DNA of 64,000 nucleotides, taken from Paramyrothecium sp. XJ0827 (lineage: Eukaryota; Ascomycota; Sordariomycetes; Hypocreales; Stachybotryaceae). The position numbers were made by a program, and so were the translations under genes. This document shows, one piece after another, positions 19,570 through 30,737 of the stretch. The stretch lies in the NCBI GenBank assembly GCA_020881915.1, contig JAJFPB010000003.1:3782001-3846000 (forward strand), in the 5' to 3' direction. Each line of letters starts with the position of its first letter. The first letter of the stretch is position 1. The notes below the pieces were generated by a model. The model did no database searches. It saw only the letters and a list, made by a program, of their open reading frames with translations, and was not told the origin of the DNA.

Positions 19570-21720
19570 TCTCTCGAAATAATTATGCTGTCGGATGGAT
19601 ATCTGCTCTCGCCATAGATTTGGCCGTACCTCCGGGTATGCTTGATGAAATGCAGCATGATCTGGACCAGGCCCAAGGGGACGCAAACACATATACTCCA
19701 GACTAGATTGCAGGACATGTTATGGTTATCGCCTGTACCCGACGGAAACATAGACACCACACCTGCTGCAGTTGCAGCAACGAATATGCTCCGGAGCATT
19801 CCCAAGGGAGGTCAGAATTGGAGCAGGAGCTTAGCCCGCCGCGCCCATCCCGACGAATATGTAAGACGTAGTGATGATATCGTCAGAGTCTCTCAAGGAG
19901 ATCTGGATATTTATTCCCCATTCCCATTCCAAAGCTAAATCGCTTATTAATGATCCAGGTGGCGTGGTGAAGTACGATCGTGGCAAAGTCATTAATGGTG
20001 GTGGTGGTCAATACGTCGCCAGCAACTCTCATCAATACAGCCAGTAAAGAGAGCAGCTTACACGAGTTGAGACGTTAAAACATTCCGCGTTACGTGACAG
20101 CCATGATCGAAAAGGTTGTGGGATTGGAAGACGTGAACTCCGAGTTCAATGATTGACACGGGTCTCCTGACATCAAGTATGACCTGTTGTTCGAGGCAGA
20201 CTTCGACTATCAAGTCTTTAAAGACGGTTTCCACGAAGAAGATCACCCACCGGATGACAGTGAAGGCATTCGTATTACCGGTTGTATTAAGATCCCTCCC
20301 AATCATGTCAAACGAAAGCCTAAGAGATCCCCTAGTCCTATAATCCATTACGGCACAGATGCCCCTGGCGATCGAGTTATGAGATACGGTCCTACAAAGG
20401 AACGGATTTGGAAGAATTAGGGGTGTTTTATGTTTTGAGATGGGAGCGCCCCGGCTTATGAACAATTTCCCTTGTCTAGCCATCCAAGGCATTTGCAATT
20501 ATTTGATGCACACAAAGATAAAAATTGGCAGAGGCTGCAGCAGCAACCGCGGCTACATACGCCAGAAACTCGGTGGGGTTGCCTTAGACGGGGGGAAGAG
20601 GCTACAGCTGTATTAGAGAAGAGTGAATAGGTAGAACACGCTGCTGTTCCGAAGATCATAAACCTAGTGCTGTGCCCTGGGTTGAGCGGGTTATAACTGG
20701 CATAAAGAAGAAGGTCGACGTATCCATTCAGGGGATGTTCATTCTCACCACAACCGTCAATATCATTGAACTATTTCCAGAAGAACAACAGCTGCAAGAC
20801 CGTGCTAGAATTCTGAGCTGGCTTGACAGCGATACTCACGCAAAAGATAAGTGATAGCTTTGGGAATCGACAGCCAGACATTATGCACAAGCTACTGACT
20901 TGACGTCTAATGGAAGAATGCCAATGTCCAGAAGCTTTTGGTGCCACGGATTAGCTGGGGGGGGGACGATCATCTTCTCTTCGGTGTCCTTCACCTATCC
21001 AAAGGTCGCATAAAGCTCAAAGGCTTCCGAAATTGAAGACGCCATAGCCTGCTTCCGTGAGTATAATCGAAGAAAGGAGCAGACTGTGCGTTCTTCATAT
21101 CTGCAATAATTCGACAATTATAAGCCAGCGCGAAAAATTAACAAAATCCATAGCGGTCTACTTATGAGTATCAAGACAACTTGAAACCTCTCCCACTAGG
21201 CAGTTTGATTTCAGCATTGGCCAAAGCGTTCAAGATGATTCTTCGAGTGTTCCTGGTTTTAAATGCTTTGGACCAATTTTCTGAAAGTACGTGGAAGGAA
21301 TTAATTGGAATAGTTACGGAACCACAGCGTAAAACTAAACATATACTTTTGACAAGAACAAAATTAGCTATCGATTTGTGCAGAATTATAGGCAATATGT
21401 TGAGGTGGAAGTCGAGACAGATCCACTCGAGGCGGGGGCCTGTCATTGACGGTTTATCGAGAGGAGTCGGTCTCAATTCTCAAGCGAGACGCGGGACTCC
21501 GCTTCAAGCTGGTAGAGAATCTGACGGCCACCATTGAAGGGATGTATGTACTGATCTACGATCTACAGCTTGTTTCGCTAATGACTGACTATGGCTGGGT
21601 TCCGGTTGGTCTGACCATTTCTGGACTGCATGTCGCTGCAGCCTTTGGTCATCTTGACACAGTGCAGCTTCTGATCGACCAATTTAGAATCGAAAGAGCC
21701 AGGACGGACGATAAATAGCA
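19570..21720 (+). pseudogene. Relic of an NLR-like receptor gene: PNP_UDP phosphorylase-like + NACHT + ankyrin
   Basis: No single frame is open, but ordered fragments of a fungal NLR-like protein can be read. PNP domain: YAVGWISALAIDLAVPPGML and DLDQAQGDANTYT (frame of 19581), stop TAG at 19704, GHVMVIAC; then PDGNIDTTPAAVAATNMLRS one frame on; IGAGA then TAG at 19832; PGGVVKYDRGK (19955-19984); YDLLFEADFDY (20178); [20 protein letters not shown] (about 20340-20400); TAG 20418; [20 protein letters not shown] in a new frame (20431 on). Linker: VPWVERVITGIKKKVDVSIQ (about 20680). NACHT: FWCHGLAGGGTII (20936-20974, degraded P-loop), RVFLVLNALDQ (21244-21276, Walker B), ILLTRTK (sensor region), RDAGLRFKLVENLTATIEGM (21482 on). 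Ankyrin: LHVAAAFGHLDTVQLLID (about 21626-21680). Intact relatives work in non-self recognition and programmed cell death. At least four frame changes and several stops rule out a functional product. Confidence 0.82.
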
Positions 21721-24541
21721 CTTCGATGGGCAGAGGAACGCGGATCTGTGGTCGTGGCAAAGCAATCGCTGAACACTAGACGACAGAAGTTGGCGTGATG
21801 AAACGGGGCGCTTCCGCCAGCAGTAAAAGCATATAATGTTGAAGGCGAGCTCAATTGACCCGCCAGTGGAACGTATTGAAGGGGCTTATGCCACCCAGAA
21901 GGGGGGGGGGTCACCTTAGCCATCCATGGAGGGTGTGGAATATGAAAAAAAGGGTCTTCGGGGTATTTAAGGCGGTGATCTTCAAAACTTCGCTGTGAAA
22001 CGAATAAAAGGCCAAGGAGTCTATAAAGTAGTAAGAAGATATTTACTTGCTCGCGATTACTTTAATAGTTAGATAGTATTATCCTGACATTTTTTCCTCT
22101 CGAAATACATAGGCTATTGTATTTACCGTTCTCGGGACTCTGTGTCATGACATGGTGATGTAGCGCAGGGTAAGCAGTCGTCTCGAGAGAACATGGACGC
22201 CGGAACAGGAGTCATGTTACGTAAGGTGACAAATGGCGAACCCCTTGAGCGAAAGGAGACGTGCAGCTCTCTTACATTGCACAGCCGCCTGCAACCTGCA
22301 CCTTCACTGCATGTTCTTCTTCAACCTCAAACAGCACCATCGCGAAACATCTCGCGGGACCATCGACCCGACTCCGTGTATGTTTGGTACTGCAGCAAAT
22401 CATTGATGTCTCGGCAGACTTCCTAGCTGAAAAATCCTGAGATTGTATTGTGCTGCCTCCCCCCCCCTTCTCTTGAGCAAACAACATTGGCGTCATTTTC
22501 CCGAGCTCTGCACTTCGCTTCATCTCTGGTTCGGCCAGCATTACGGGAAACTAATGATACGTTCCCGAAAACGTCGAAAATACTGTCGATCCAGAGGTGA
22601 ATAAAAGACCTTGCCAGGTTTATTGGGTTGAAGCAGAGACCCGATACATCTAGACAACATCATGAACAACTCCAAAAACAAGGATCGTCATCTACAAGCG
22701 TCATCATGCTTTGCTTGAGTACGGACTGGTAACACAAATGGTGGCAAGGAATTAGAACTATCACTTTTTCCGGGATTTCGTCTTGCTTCCGGGGAGAAAA
22801 CTCTGCCCCCTGCGCGAAGGCCCTGGGCCGTCCTCCGAAGTAAAACTTGCATAGATCGACTATGCAGAAATTTGCGGCCCTCGCGCTTGTAAAATGACCC
22901 GAGAGCCACGACCGGATGCTTGACGCGCGTGTGCCGGCAGCAGACGCAATGCCTGTCTGTACTTGTAACATGCAACCTGGGCCCATGCAGCACAACCCTC
23001 ACTTGTCAGAAAACAGGCTAGCAATTGCTTTTCAACGAAGAGCTGTGTCCTGTCCTGCCGTCCTGCCGTCCTGCAGCGAATGAGCTCAGGCATCATGTGG
23101 TTGCCACCAGTTTTGCAATGCGCATGGGCTGCCGATGCCGTCGGGTTCGCCTGCATTCTGAAAACAACCAAAATATTGACTGGATTCATAGTTGCCGTGG
23201 AAATCTTGTGCGGTTATGCCGGCCAACGATACAGCCCCCATGTTGCCGCGCATACAAGACAAGTGTCTTAAATCATTGCCTGCAGCTCATCTCCCTTCTT
23301 GGCCAGATCGCAGCAAGGGCAACATGGGAAAGTGTTTGAAAGCCCTCGATCGAGATCCTGCCGTTGGACGAAGAGGCTCCACCCGTTGGTCGATGTCGCA
23401 GAGAAGCAGATGTCCTTGCATGGACAGTGCATCTGCTCCAGCCACTCGCTGATTCAGGTCCACGTCTCGGACACACTGCGGGCTCCCCTGTACGCAAAAA
23501 GACTGGCTTTCTCATGTGTAGAAAACGACAGGTGGCGTGGGTCTTGCGAGCGCACTGCGAAAATGAGGGTTATGGCTTGCCGGTACCGTTCGTGGGTCGA
23601 GCCAGGGATGGCCTGAACGACCTGCATGTCTAACACGTTGCGGCGTGGCCCGATCGGCTGGAAAAGGATGCCTGCTGCAGCGCGACGCAGGAGTCTACAG
23701 CTCCGTCTTGGCCACTCCGATGAGAGCGGTAGACTGGCTTTCGGTCCCGACAAACGAGTCCAGAAAAAGGGTCTGATGTGAGGGAAGTTCAGTCCTGCCT
23801 AGGGTCGGCATTGTTTCCACCTGCGGCTATGCTTCAAAACGCGGAAGCAGGGCAACAGGAGCCCTGCTGACGCATATGCTTGTACCTGCAGGTCCCTCGA
23901 TCCCCATGTTTGCTTTTTCTTCTTCTCTCGTGCCACATTGGCCTCTTGCCCGAACTGTTCTTGCTTCTTCTTGTTTTTCCCTATCCACGGCCAACGAAAC
24001 AATACTCGAACCTGGGGTTTGTGCCCGTGGCTCCCATGTGTGAACCGGCCAAAACTTGGGGGCTAGAGACCGGTAGGGTTGCCTAAACACTTTCGATGGA
24101 AAGCAGCAGAATCCTTACCATTGTCGCTACATGCCACATCTCGTGCGTATCCAGTCAACGCATCTCACGACAACCTCACCATGATGCAATGGCAGCGTCG
24201 CGTCCTAGTATGCGCACGCACGCCTGGATCGTGCCCAGAACTCCATCCAGCATACCAACATGCATGGCGAGGTGACTTGGCAGCTCAGGAACTGCCCCCT
24301 GACAAGGAATGAGCCCAGGTCAAGGGACGGCTGGATCAGAATGGCGAGGCAACATGTTCACTGAATAGACGCTAGCGTGTTGTGGGTGTCTGCCCTACGC
24401 CAATGTCTCACGCATGCGAATCGATGGTGCTGTTGCTTAGGTATCACTATATCATACTGGATCTCCCTCTCTTCATCCCTTTCGTCCCCATCTTCCGCTT
24501 CGTGTTTGCAAACCTGTAATATCCAATCCGAGTGCATTACC
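21721..24541. other. Gene-poor intergenic region
   Basis: About 2.8 kb with no supported gene. Contains G and C homopolymers (21901-21910; about 22459-22468). It may include decayed sequence of the neighbouring NLR relic near its left edge, but I could not align anything convincingly. Confidence 0.45.
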
Positions 24542-25675
24542 ATGGAGTCCACGAGCAAGCTGGCTGACCTCACGCTTGTGTCAAAGTACTATCCTGTTGC
24601 GAATTACTCTTACCCTCGCAGCCGCCGCCACGGCCAATACGGAAGCAGAGGCTCAATCGACAGGGCCTCCTTTGGTTCTGCTGACTCCGCGCCGGGTCTG
24701 GTAGAAGATCGAACCGACTCCGAAACGTCGGCCGAAGACGATTACCAGTACCATACTCATGCTACTGAGCTCTGGGACACATTTTGGCAGTCTGGAGGTG
24801 AAAGAAAGCAGGAAGAGGTTGAGATCAACCCAAAGCGACAGTATCCGGCTCTACTCCCGTCTCAACACCTGAAGAAGCGCCAGGTCTCCGAAGAGAGCCT
24901 CAGGTCCTGGCCTCTTCCTGAGTTACCCGCACACAACAGAAGGAAGAGACCTGCAGCAACTTACTCTCCTTTCCCCAAACCCATGTTGCTGCCGGCTCGA
25001 AGCACACGTCCCATCCCATCGTGGACTAGTTCGCGCTCGGGGGGGGCACCGCCACGACCGCCTCGTCCAGACAATGATCTCCTGATACCTTGTGTGAGAG
25101 ATCCAGTACCTGGCCTCAACGCTAAGATAGCTCGCCCTGAGGCTTACCATGGCCAAAATACGAGCAACTTCCGTCCGATGACTCCTCAGCATCAACGACC
25201 ACCTCCCCCCCCAGAGGCGCAACGTCCAATGACATCCCTGGAGGAGCCCTGTGCAACGACCTTTGGGAGCAGGAACAACTCAGTGTGCTGCGCGTCACCG
25301 TCCGGAGCGTCAACAATGGCTTACGATTCTCACGAAGCCTGTTACGGATCACCCTCGCCCCCGCCCTCACCCTCACTAGCACTTTTGGACTCTCAGGGAC
25401 TGGAACCGCATTCTGTCTTTGAATGTGATGACTCTGATACAGAGATCCAGTCCCCTAGTCGATCGTTCTTTTCGTTTCACAAAAGAGCCCAAAGCGACCG
25501 GCCGGCAAGATCTCAAGAGCTTGCAGCCGCTCGCCGCCACCGAAGCCGTGCAAACACCACTCCACCTCGAGCCCGACTGCAAGCGGAATATGCCATAAAC
25601 AAAGCCGACCCGGCCACAAAGAAGCGCCAAGTGGATGTCTGGGGGCGCATGCTTGGGCGGCGGAGTAAAGGATGA
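24542..25675 (+). CDS. Low-complexity fungal protein of unknown function
   Basis: 377 residues from ATG 24542 (context ACCATGG, a good Kozak match) to TGA 25673-25675. The open frame upstream of this ATG starts at a TTG and has no other Met. Not recognised as a named family. It is rich in Pro, Ser and Arg and predicted disordered, with a short N-terminal segment that looks conserved (LADLTLVSKYYPVANYSYPR), an acidic patch before HTHATELWDTFW, poly-Pro runs and a basic C-terminus ending KKRQVDVWGRMLGRRSKG. The RSFFSFHKRAQSD stretch resembles a phosphorylatable basic site (inference). No membrane segment or signal peptide is seen. Confidence 0.75.
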   Translation: MESTSKLADLTLVSKYYPVANYSYPRSRRHGQYGSRGSIDRASFGSADSAPGLVEDRTDSETSAEDDYQYHTHATELWDTFWQSGGERKQEEVEINPKRQYPALLPSQHLKKRQVSEESLRSWPLPELPAHNRRKRPAATYSPFPKPMLLPARSTRPIPSWTSSRSGGAPPRPPRPDNDLLIPCVRDPVPGLNAKIARPEAYHGQNTSNFRPMTPQHQRPPPPPEAQRPMTSLEEPCATTFGSRNNSVCCASPSGASTMAYDSHEACYGSPSPPPSPSLALLDSQGLEPHSVFECDDSDTEIQSPSRSFFSFHKRAQSDRPARSQELAAARRHRSRANTTPPRARLQAEYAINKADPATKKRQVDVWGRMLGRRSKG

Positions 25676-26477
25676 CACACAACGCCCAATGCACGAATTC
25701 ACACATGAAACGGATTCATGATATTAGTTGTCGCTCACCGAAAGCGATCTATTACTAACACTCACTTAATCTCCATCAGAAATGGTTTACTTTACGATGT
25801 AACTACACGGGTTTATGCCGCCAAGTTTTTTACGTTTCCTTTGTCATCAGACGAAAAAAGAAAAGAAAAGAAAAAAAGGAAGAAAAAGTCAGTGCTGCGG
25901 AAGTTTCCAGCCGAACGTGGCTGGCAAAATGTCCGGCTGGCAATGAGGATGATTAGCTCGGCAGGCCGGAGAGGCACATGTGGAACACGGTTTGATAATG
26001 AGGAGGAGCAGGACATTCGACGAAAGGATGAAGCCGTCCTGCACGAGTATGCGCGAGACATGGTGGTGATGGAATCTACCAACGATCACGGATAACGTAG
26101 CCACGTACACGATGGGGTCTAGGATCTATCTCAGGACTCTTTTACTTTGTTTAGACAGATAGCAAAATAAATAAAAAGAGAAAATTCTAATAACAATACT
26201 GTTGCTGGCTCAGTGCCATGCACAGGCGGCAAGCATTGACGGTAGATATGAAATGTCTCGGTGTCAAATTAAACATTCTTTTGCTCGTATCTATCATATC
26301 ATAGCTAACCATTCATTCCAGTCATTCCATCATGTCCCATGATACCGAGTGCGAGAGTCGGAGTAAAAAGCCGCTCGCCAGTTCTAGTTGTCCGTTCCAA
26401 AACGCCATTCCCATGCATACAAAAAACAAAACAACGAACACAAGTCCTCATGAAATAGCTGATTTTGAAGACAAGAT
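25676..26477. other. Intergenic, convergent 3' regions
   Basis: 3' flanks of the low-complexity gene (+) and the DUF3433 gene (-). An A/G-rich tract lies at 25856-25890. ORF 25718-26095 begins in this tract and shows no family signature. Confidence 0.5.
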
Positions 26478-29151
26478 TTACACCATAGATCTCACACGTC
26501 GTGTAGTGCGCTTCATCTCTGTGAAGCGGTTCATGCGTCGTACACTGACTCTCTGTTCGTCCCGACCGGGCAGGACACCGAGGAACCAGACGCTCTCGTC
26601 CCGTGGATCCTCGCGCCCCACGCCCAGGCGTCCCTCGAGGTCCTGGCGCGACCTGACGGCTTGGAAAGCGGCGTCTTGAGTGAGGTCCTCGGCGGCGCAG
26701 AGGTCGATGATACCGGCGAGGGAGGTGACACGGTGGGGAAGGCGGAACTGGTCTCGCCGGGGCAGCATGAGCGACCAGGCACCGATGTAGAGGAACAGGA
26801 ATGCTAGTAGGACACCGAGGACTGGTATGTTGGGGAACATACGCACGCCGTCGTTGTCAACAGCCAAGGCCATAAAGACGCCGCCGGCTAGAATCGGAAT
26901 GAAGATGGATAGCACCGCCATGAGGGAGATGGCAGCCACCCTAAGGTCTCCATTCTTGATGGCTTTGACGGTGACTTGCAGCGGGAGACTGGCGGCGTAG
27001 TCGAGCAGGATGGATTTATGCGCCACGGAACCTTCGGCCTTTCGAAGCTCGCCCCAGGGCTGCAGCACGCGAACGGACTGGTCGAAGCTCTGGATGAGTA
27101 CATACAGTAGCATGCCTAAGACAGATGGCAGGAAGCCGTAGAGGAAGTTGGCGGGCGAGAAGGCTGCTGCATCGGGCTTGGCTCGGAGGAGTGGCCGGAA
27201 GCCAGCGTCGAGGCGGGTTGAGGGTAGGAAGCAGACGACCAGCAGGACGAGGAGCAAGACACTAGCCACGCCGACAACTGCGGCCACTGTGCCCGTGCGG
27301 AGACACCACGGCAGGTACTTCTGGCCCCCGCGTCCCAGTTGCGCCTCGATGTTGATGTCTCTCGAGTCGAACGATGGATCGTAGCTTGCCCTTTTGGCCA
27401 TCGCTTGATGCTTCTCATTGGTGGCCTGGTTGTAGGGCGTGGCCGACGTGCCAATGGCGTACCAGATACCGCCCGCGGGAGAGTTATCGGCCTGCCAGTA
27501 GCCCAGCCGGTCAAACCAACGGTCGCGCATTTCCATGCCTGAGTCACGGTTGCCGGTAGCGAAATGCCCCTGACGGTACGTGCCCATGGTGTTGCTACGA
27601 CCAAGGAGGGGTAAAAGGTCGGCAATGGAACGAACGTCCCACAGGAGACCGGTCCATTGACCGAACCAGTAGGCCATGAGCATGGCGGTGGATACGAGGA
27701 GAATGGCGTAGATGACGACGAGTGTCCATGCCACGCCTTGTACGGCGCCCCACACCCATTCCCCGTCAACAAAGATGCAGGTGAAAGCTGTGCTCTGGAG
27801 CGGGACGGTGAAGAGAGCGAGCCACGCAGCGATACCGAAGGTCTTGAACTGCCACGGGCCCCGAAGTTGTGGCCATAGCAGCGATTTGGGGTACAGACTC
27901 TGGAACAAAGCGAGGCGCCTCTCCCGGCCAGTTTCTTTGGCCAAGGCCGTAAACGGTAGGATGCGAAGGGACGTCGTGACGATGGACTGGGCGTAGATAA
28001 GAATGACCGCGGCGAGGATTTGGGGCAGGATCCGGAACAGGAAGTACTGGCCCGAGTAGATCGTGCCGGGGTACGGCGTGAGGCCGTCGTTGCGATCGGT
28101 GTAAACGGCCGACACGACCAGGCCGGCGATCATCAACGTGCACAAGGTCATGAGGATCAACATGGAGAATGGGCGCAGGATGCGAGGCTTGTATGTGAGA
28201 GGTGGGTGGATTCTGTCGCGGGGGTCAATGCTTGCTCGCATCTCCTTGGTGACAGGAGCCCAGCGGTCCGAGCTGGGCGCTTTCGCATTGGCTCCGAGGC
28301 TGGATCGGGGTGGCTCATTGTAGGGCGTGGGAGGCACGTCCAGGTCCATGTCCAGGTCCACGTCCGCGTCCTCGCGCTCGAGAAGCGGAGCGGTCACGGC
28401 GGGTTGATTGCGGACCGGCTCATCTTGGAAGTAGGCGGTGTTTGGCTGGGCGACCGGCGGATGGCTGATCCTCGCAGCAGCAGCTGGGCGCTGAACGGTG
28501 TAGTCCACCGAGTAGTCGTCAGAAGTGGTGCCGGAAGGGAACCGCGAGCCGGAGCCGTCGCGATCCCGGGTGAGGGCCTCGATTGCGTAGAGGATGTAGG
28601 GCGAGTCATCCACGCCCGGGGTGACCCGGCCGGCGGCGAGGGCGAGCTCGTCCTTGATGTTGGGGATGCGCGAGGCATTGGCGAGGGCAAACATGGTGAG
28701 CTGGGCCTCGTCGAAGCGGACGGCGGGATTTGGTGGTGGCAGCGCGGCGTTGTAGGCCGGCGCGGGCAGCGATTGGTTGAAGAGGCGGTCCGGCCCGTAG
28801 AGTTCGGGTGTGGAGTCGGCGGTGCGCTGGGGCGACGGAGGAGTCGGCGCATGCGGCACGAGGGTGGGTTGAGGCGAGACGGATTCCTGAGTCAGTGGTC
28901 GCGGGTCATTGTGGTGTTGCCGGATTGTCGACTCGGAGTCGTTTGTTAAGGATTGATGAGAGTTGCGTGGCGAGCGGCGTCCTGATAATGCAGAGGACTC
29001 AGGTCAGCGACAAAAAGCCTGGAAGTGGGAAGGCCGCGGGAGATGCGTTGGCAATCCGGGCACTTTTCCTTCTTAGCAAGAGGTGACGTGACGTACCGGT
29101 ACCATTGGGATGGGGATCGGCACGGGCAGAGTTGAAGCCTCGAGAGTCCAT
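26478..29151 (-). CDS. DUF3433-type polytopic membrane protein
   Basis: Join of 29097-29151 and 26478-28981 on the minus strand, 852 residues. Exon 1 starts ATG GAC TCT CGA (MDSRGFNSARADPHPNGTG); the 115-nt intron runs GTACGT...ATTATCAG with branch site GCTGAC and restores the frame that otherwise ends at an upstream stop. The N-terminal ~240 residues are disordered and face the cytosol (inference). Then come hydrophobic segments, including SMLILMTLCTLMIAGLVVSA, QILAAVILIYAQSIV, VAWTLVVIYAILLVSTAMLM, TVAAVVGVASVLLLVLLVVC, FLPSVLGMLLYVLIQSF and VLGVLLAFLFLYIGAW. The pattern of a membrane pair around DGLTPYPGT, and FDQSVRVLQPWGELRKAEGS followed by SILLDYAASLP, is what I know from DUF3433 proteins (the family of Neurospora spray). 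Molecular function is unknown. The length is at the short end for the family. Confidence 0.8.
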
Positions 29152-30737
29152 CTTTTAAACGTAGAGAAGAACTTTGGGCGCAATGCACGCCAAGTTCCTC
29201 TTCCCACTTGTTTTTACCTTTGGCCAATTGTCAATACGAAATGCAATGCAGATGAACAGCACATCATGCAGGTTTAGGAGCAAAATTATGGCTCCGGCTG
29301 GAGTTTTGTGGCCTCTCGCATCGTTTGGAGGAGGCTGGAGTAGGCGCCCATCGCCCGCGGCGCGGAGGTGATAGGCGGGCTTGTGGTACAGGTACATTAA
29401 GGAAAGGCTGGGACATCCCCGCCACCAGCCACCTTTTTCTGCGTCGTCCCCCCACCATCGTCGTCCTGGTTTGCTGGGCAACTGACAGGGTGTTTATTTG
29501 CACTGGGCAGAATCCCTGCAGATGGTTGCTTTTTCGCCACCCTTGCCTGTCAGCTTTTGCTTGCTGGGTGCTTTTTCCCTGAAACATTCAAAGTGGCTGA
29601 TGATGGAGAAGGGGAGTCGGCAGATACCTGCCACAAACCACACACGCGCCAAAGCAGCAAGCTCCGTGCAACAAAACATATTCCTTCTTTGGAACGGAAG
29701 GGCAGGGAACGAACCCCGGTGCTTGTTTCAGGAATATTTGAAAAATGGAAATCCTATTTTCTTATTATTGGTGCAAGGGGCTCTACTTGAGTTAAAAGAA
29801 GTAGTGACGTGGGCTGCTCTCAATTGGATATGCCACTCCGTCGGTCGAATGGGCTGTGGTACCAAGCCTATCCCCAGATGAACAGATTGAACAGATTTGG
29901 CTCGTCAACATATCACAATCATCTAAAAATACGGAGGCGTACTTCAATGGACTCGTAATGGCCTTGGGTTGACTTCGACGCCCTGAACGTTCAAGCAGGG
30001 AGACAGCGCAAGGCCGAAGACTTGGAGGAGCTACACGCATAAAGCATCCATTGGTTGAAAGAAATGAGCAGAACTACAGTCGCAAAATGTACCTTTTCGG
30101 GTCACTGTACTAACTGTGCTATATTTTGGAGAACACGGGATGCGTTGCAAGCAAATTTGTAATTCTTGTTGGCGAGAATGGGATGGATGTGAGAGAAACC
30201 GACCTGCCAACCACCCTTTTACAAGCATGATGGACGGGTTAGCTGCCATCGGGTGCTTCTGGACAAGATCTACACATAATCCATGCACTTCAAGAACGGA
30301 GTACGTACTGCGAAGATCGGTCCCGGATGCTTGGGACTGTGATCGTCGGTGGCCTACTGGTTACGGATAGCTTTTACGGGAGCAATGACGCCGGTCTTTG
30401 TTTTTGAGTGGGGCCGGCCCTTCGGCCTGCGATCCGTGTGTGTCTCGGCCGAGTGGGCCACTTCCAAATTGTCACAAATGTGTAAAGTAATCACTCGACT
30501 GACTAAGGAAACCCCCACAATCTGATTGGCTCAATTCAAAGCATCCACCAAGCTGATTACGCTTCGCTGAGCAATCCTTATGTAACCTACAAATGTGGTG
30601 ATGTAGTAGAAAAGGCCCGTCTCTTTTGCGGGCTGCCGATTGGTATTATACACAATGTTGTCAGCCTTTGCGAGAAATCACCAATTCCATTTAGCTGAAG
30701 TTTCTGGCCTCTTCGAGTGCTGCGGCTACCAGTATAT
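29152..30737. other. Intergenic, divergent promoters of DUF3433 gene and pirin
   Basis: About 1.6 kb. Only short ORFs without signatures. Near the pirin side there are CAAT-like boxes (about 30528, 30638) and TATA-like sequence just before the start (30731-30738). Confidence 0.5.

Noticed and set aside
25718..26095. 125-codon plus-strand ORF
   Set aside because: Begins in a low-complexity A/G tract after the previous stop; no recognisable domain, although the last 60 residues have protein-like composition.
28020..28949. 309-codon ORF on the plus strand
   Set aside because: Antisense shadow of the DUF3433 gene; Gly/Arg/Val-rich composition with no domain.
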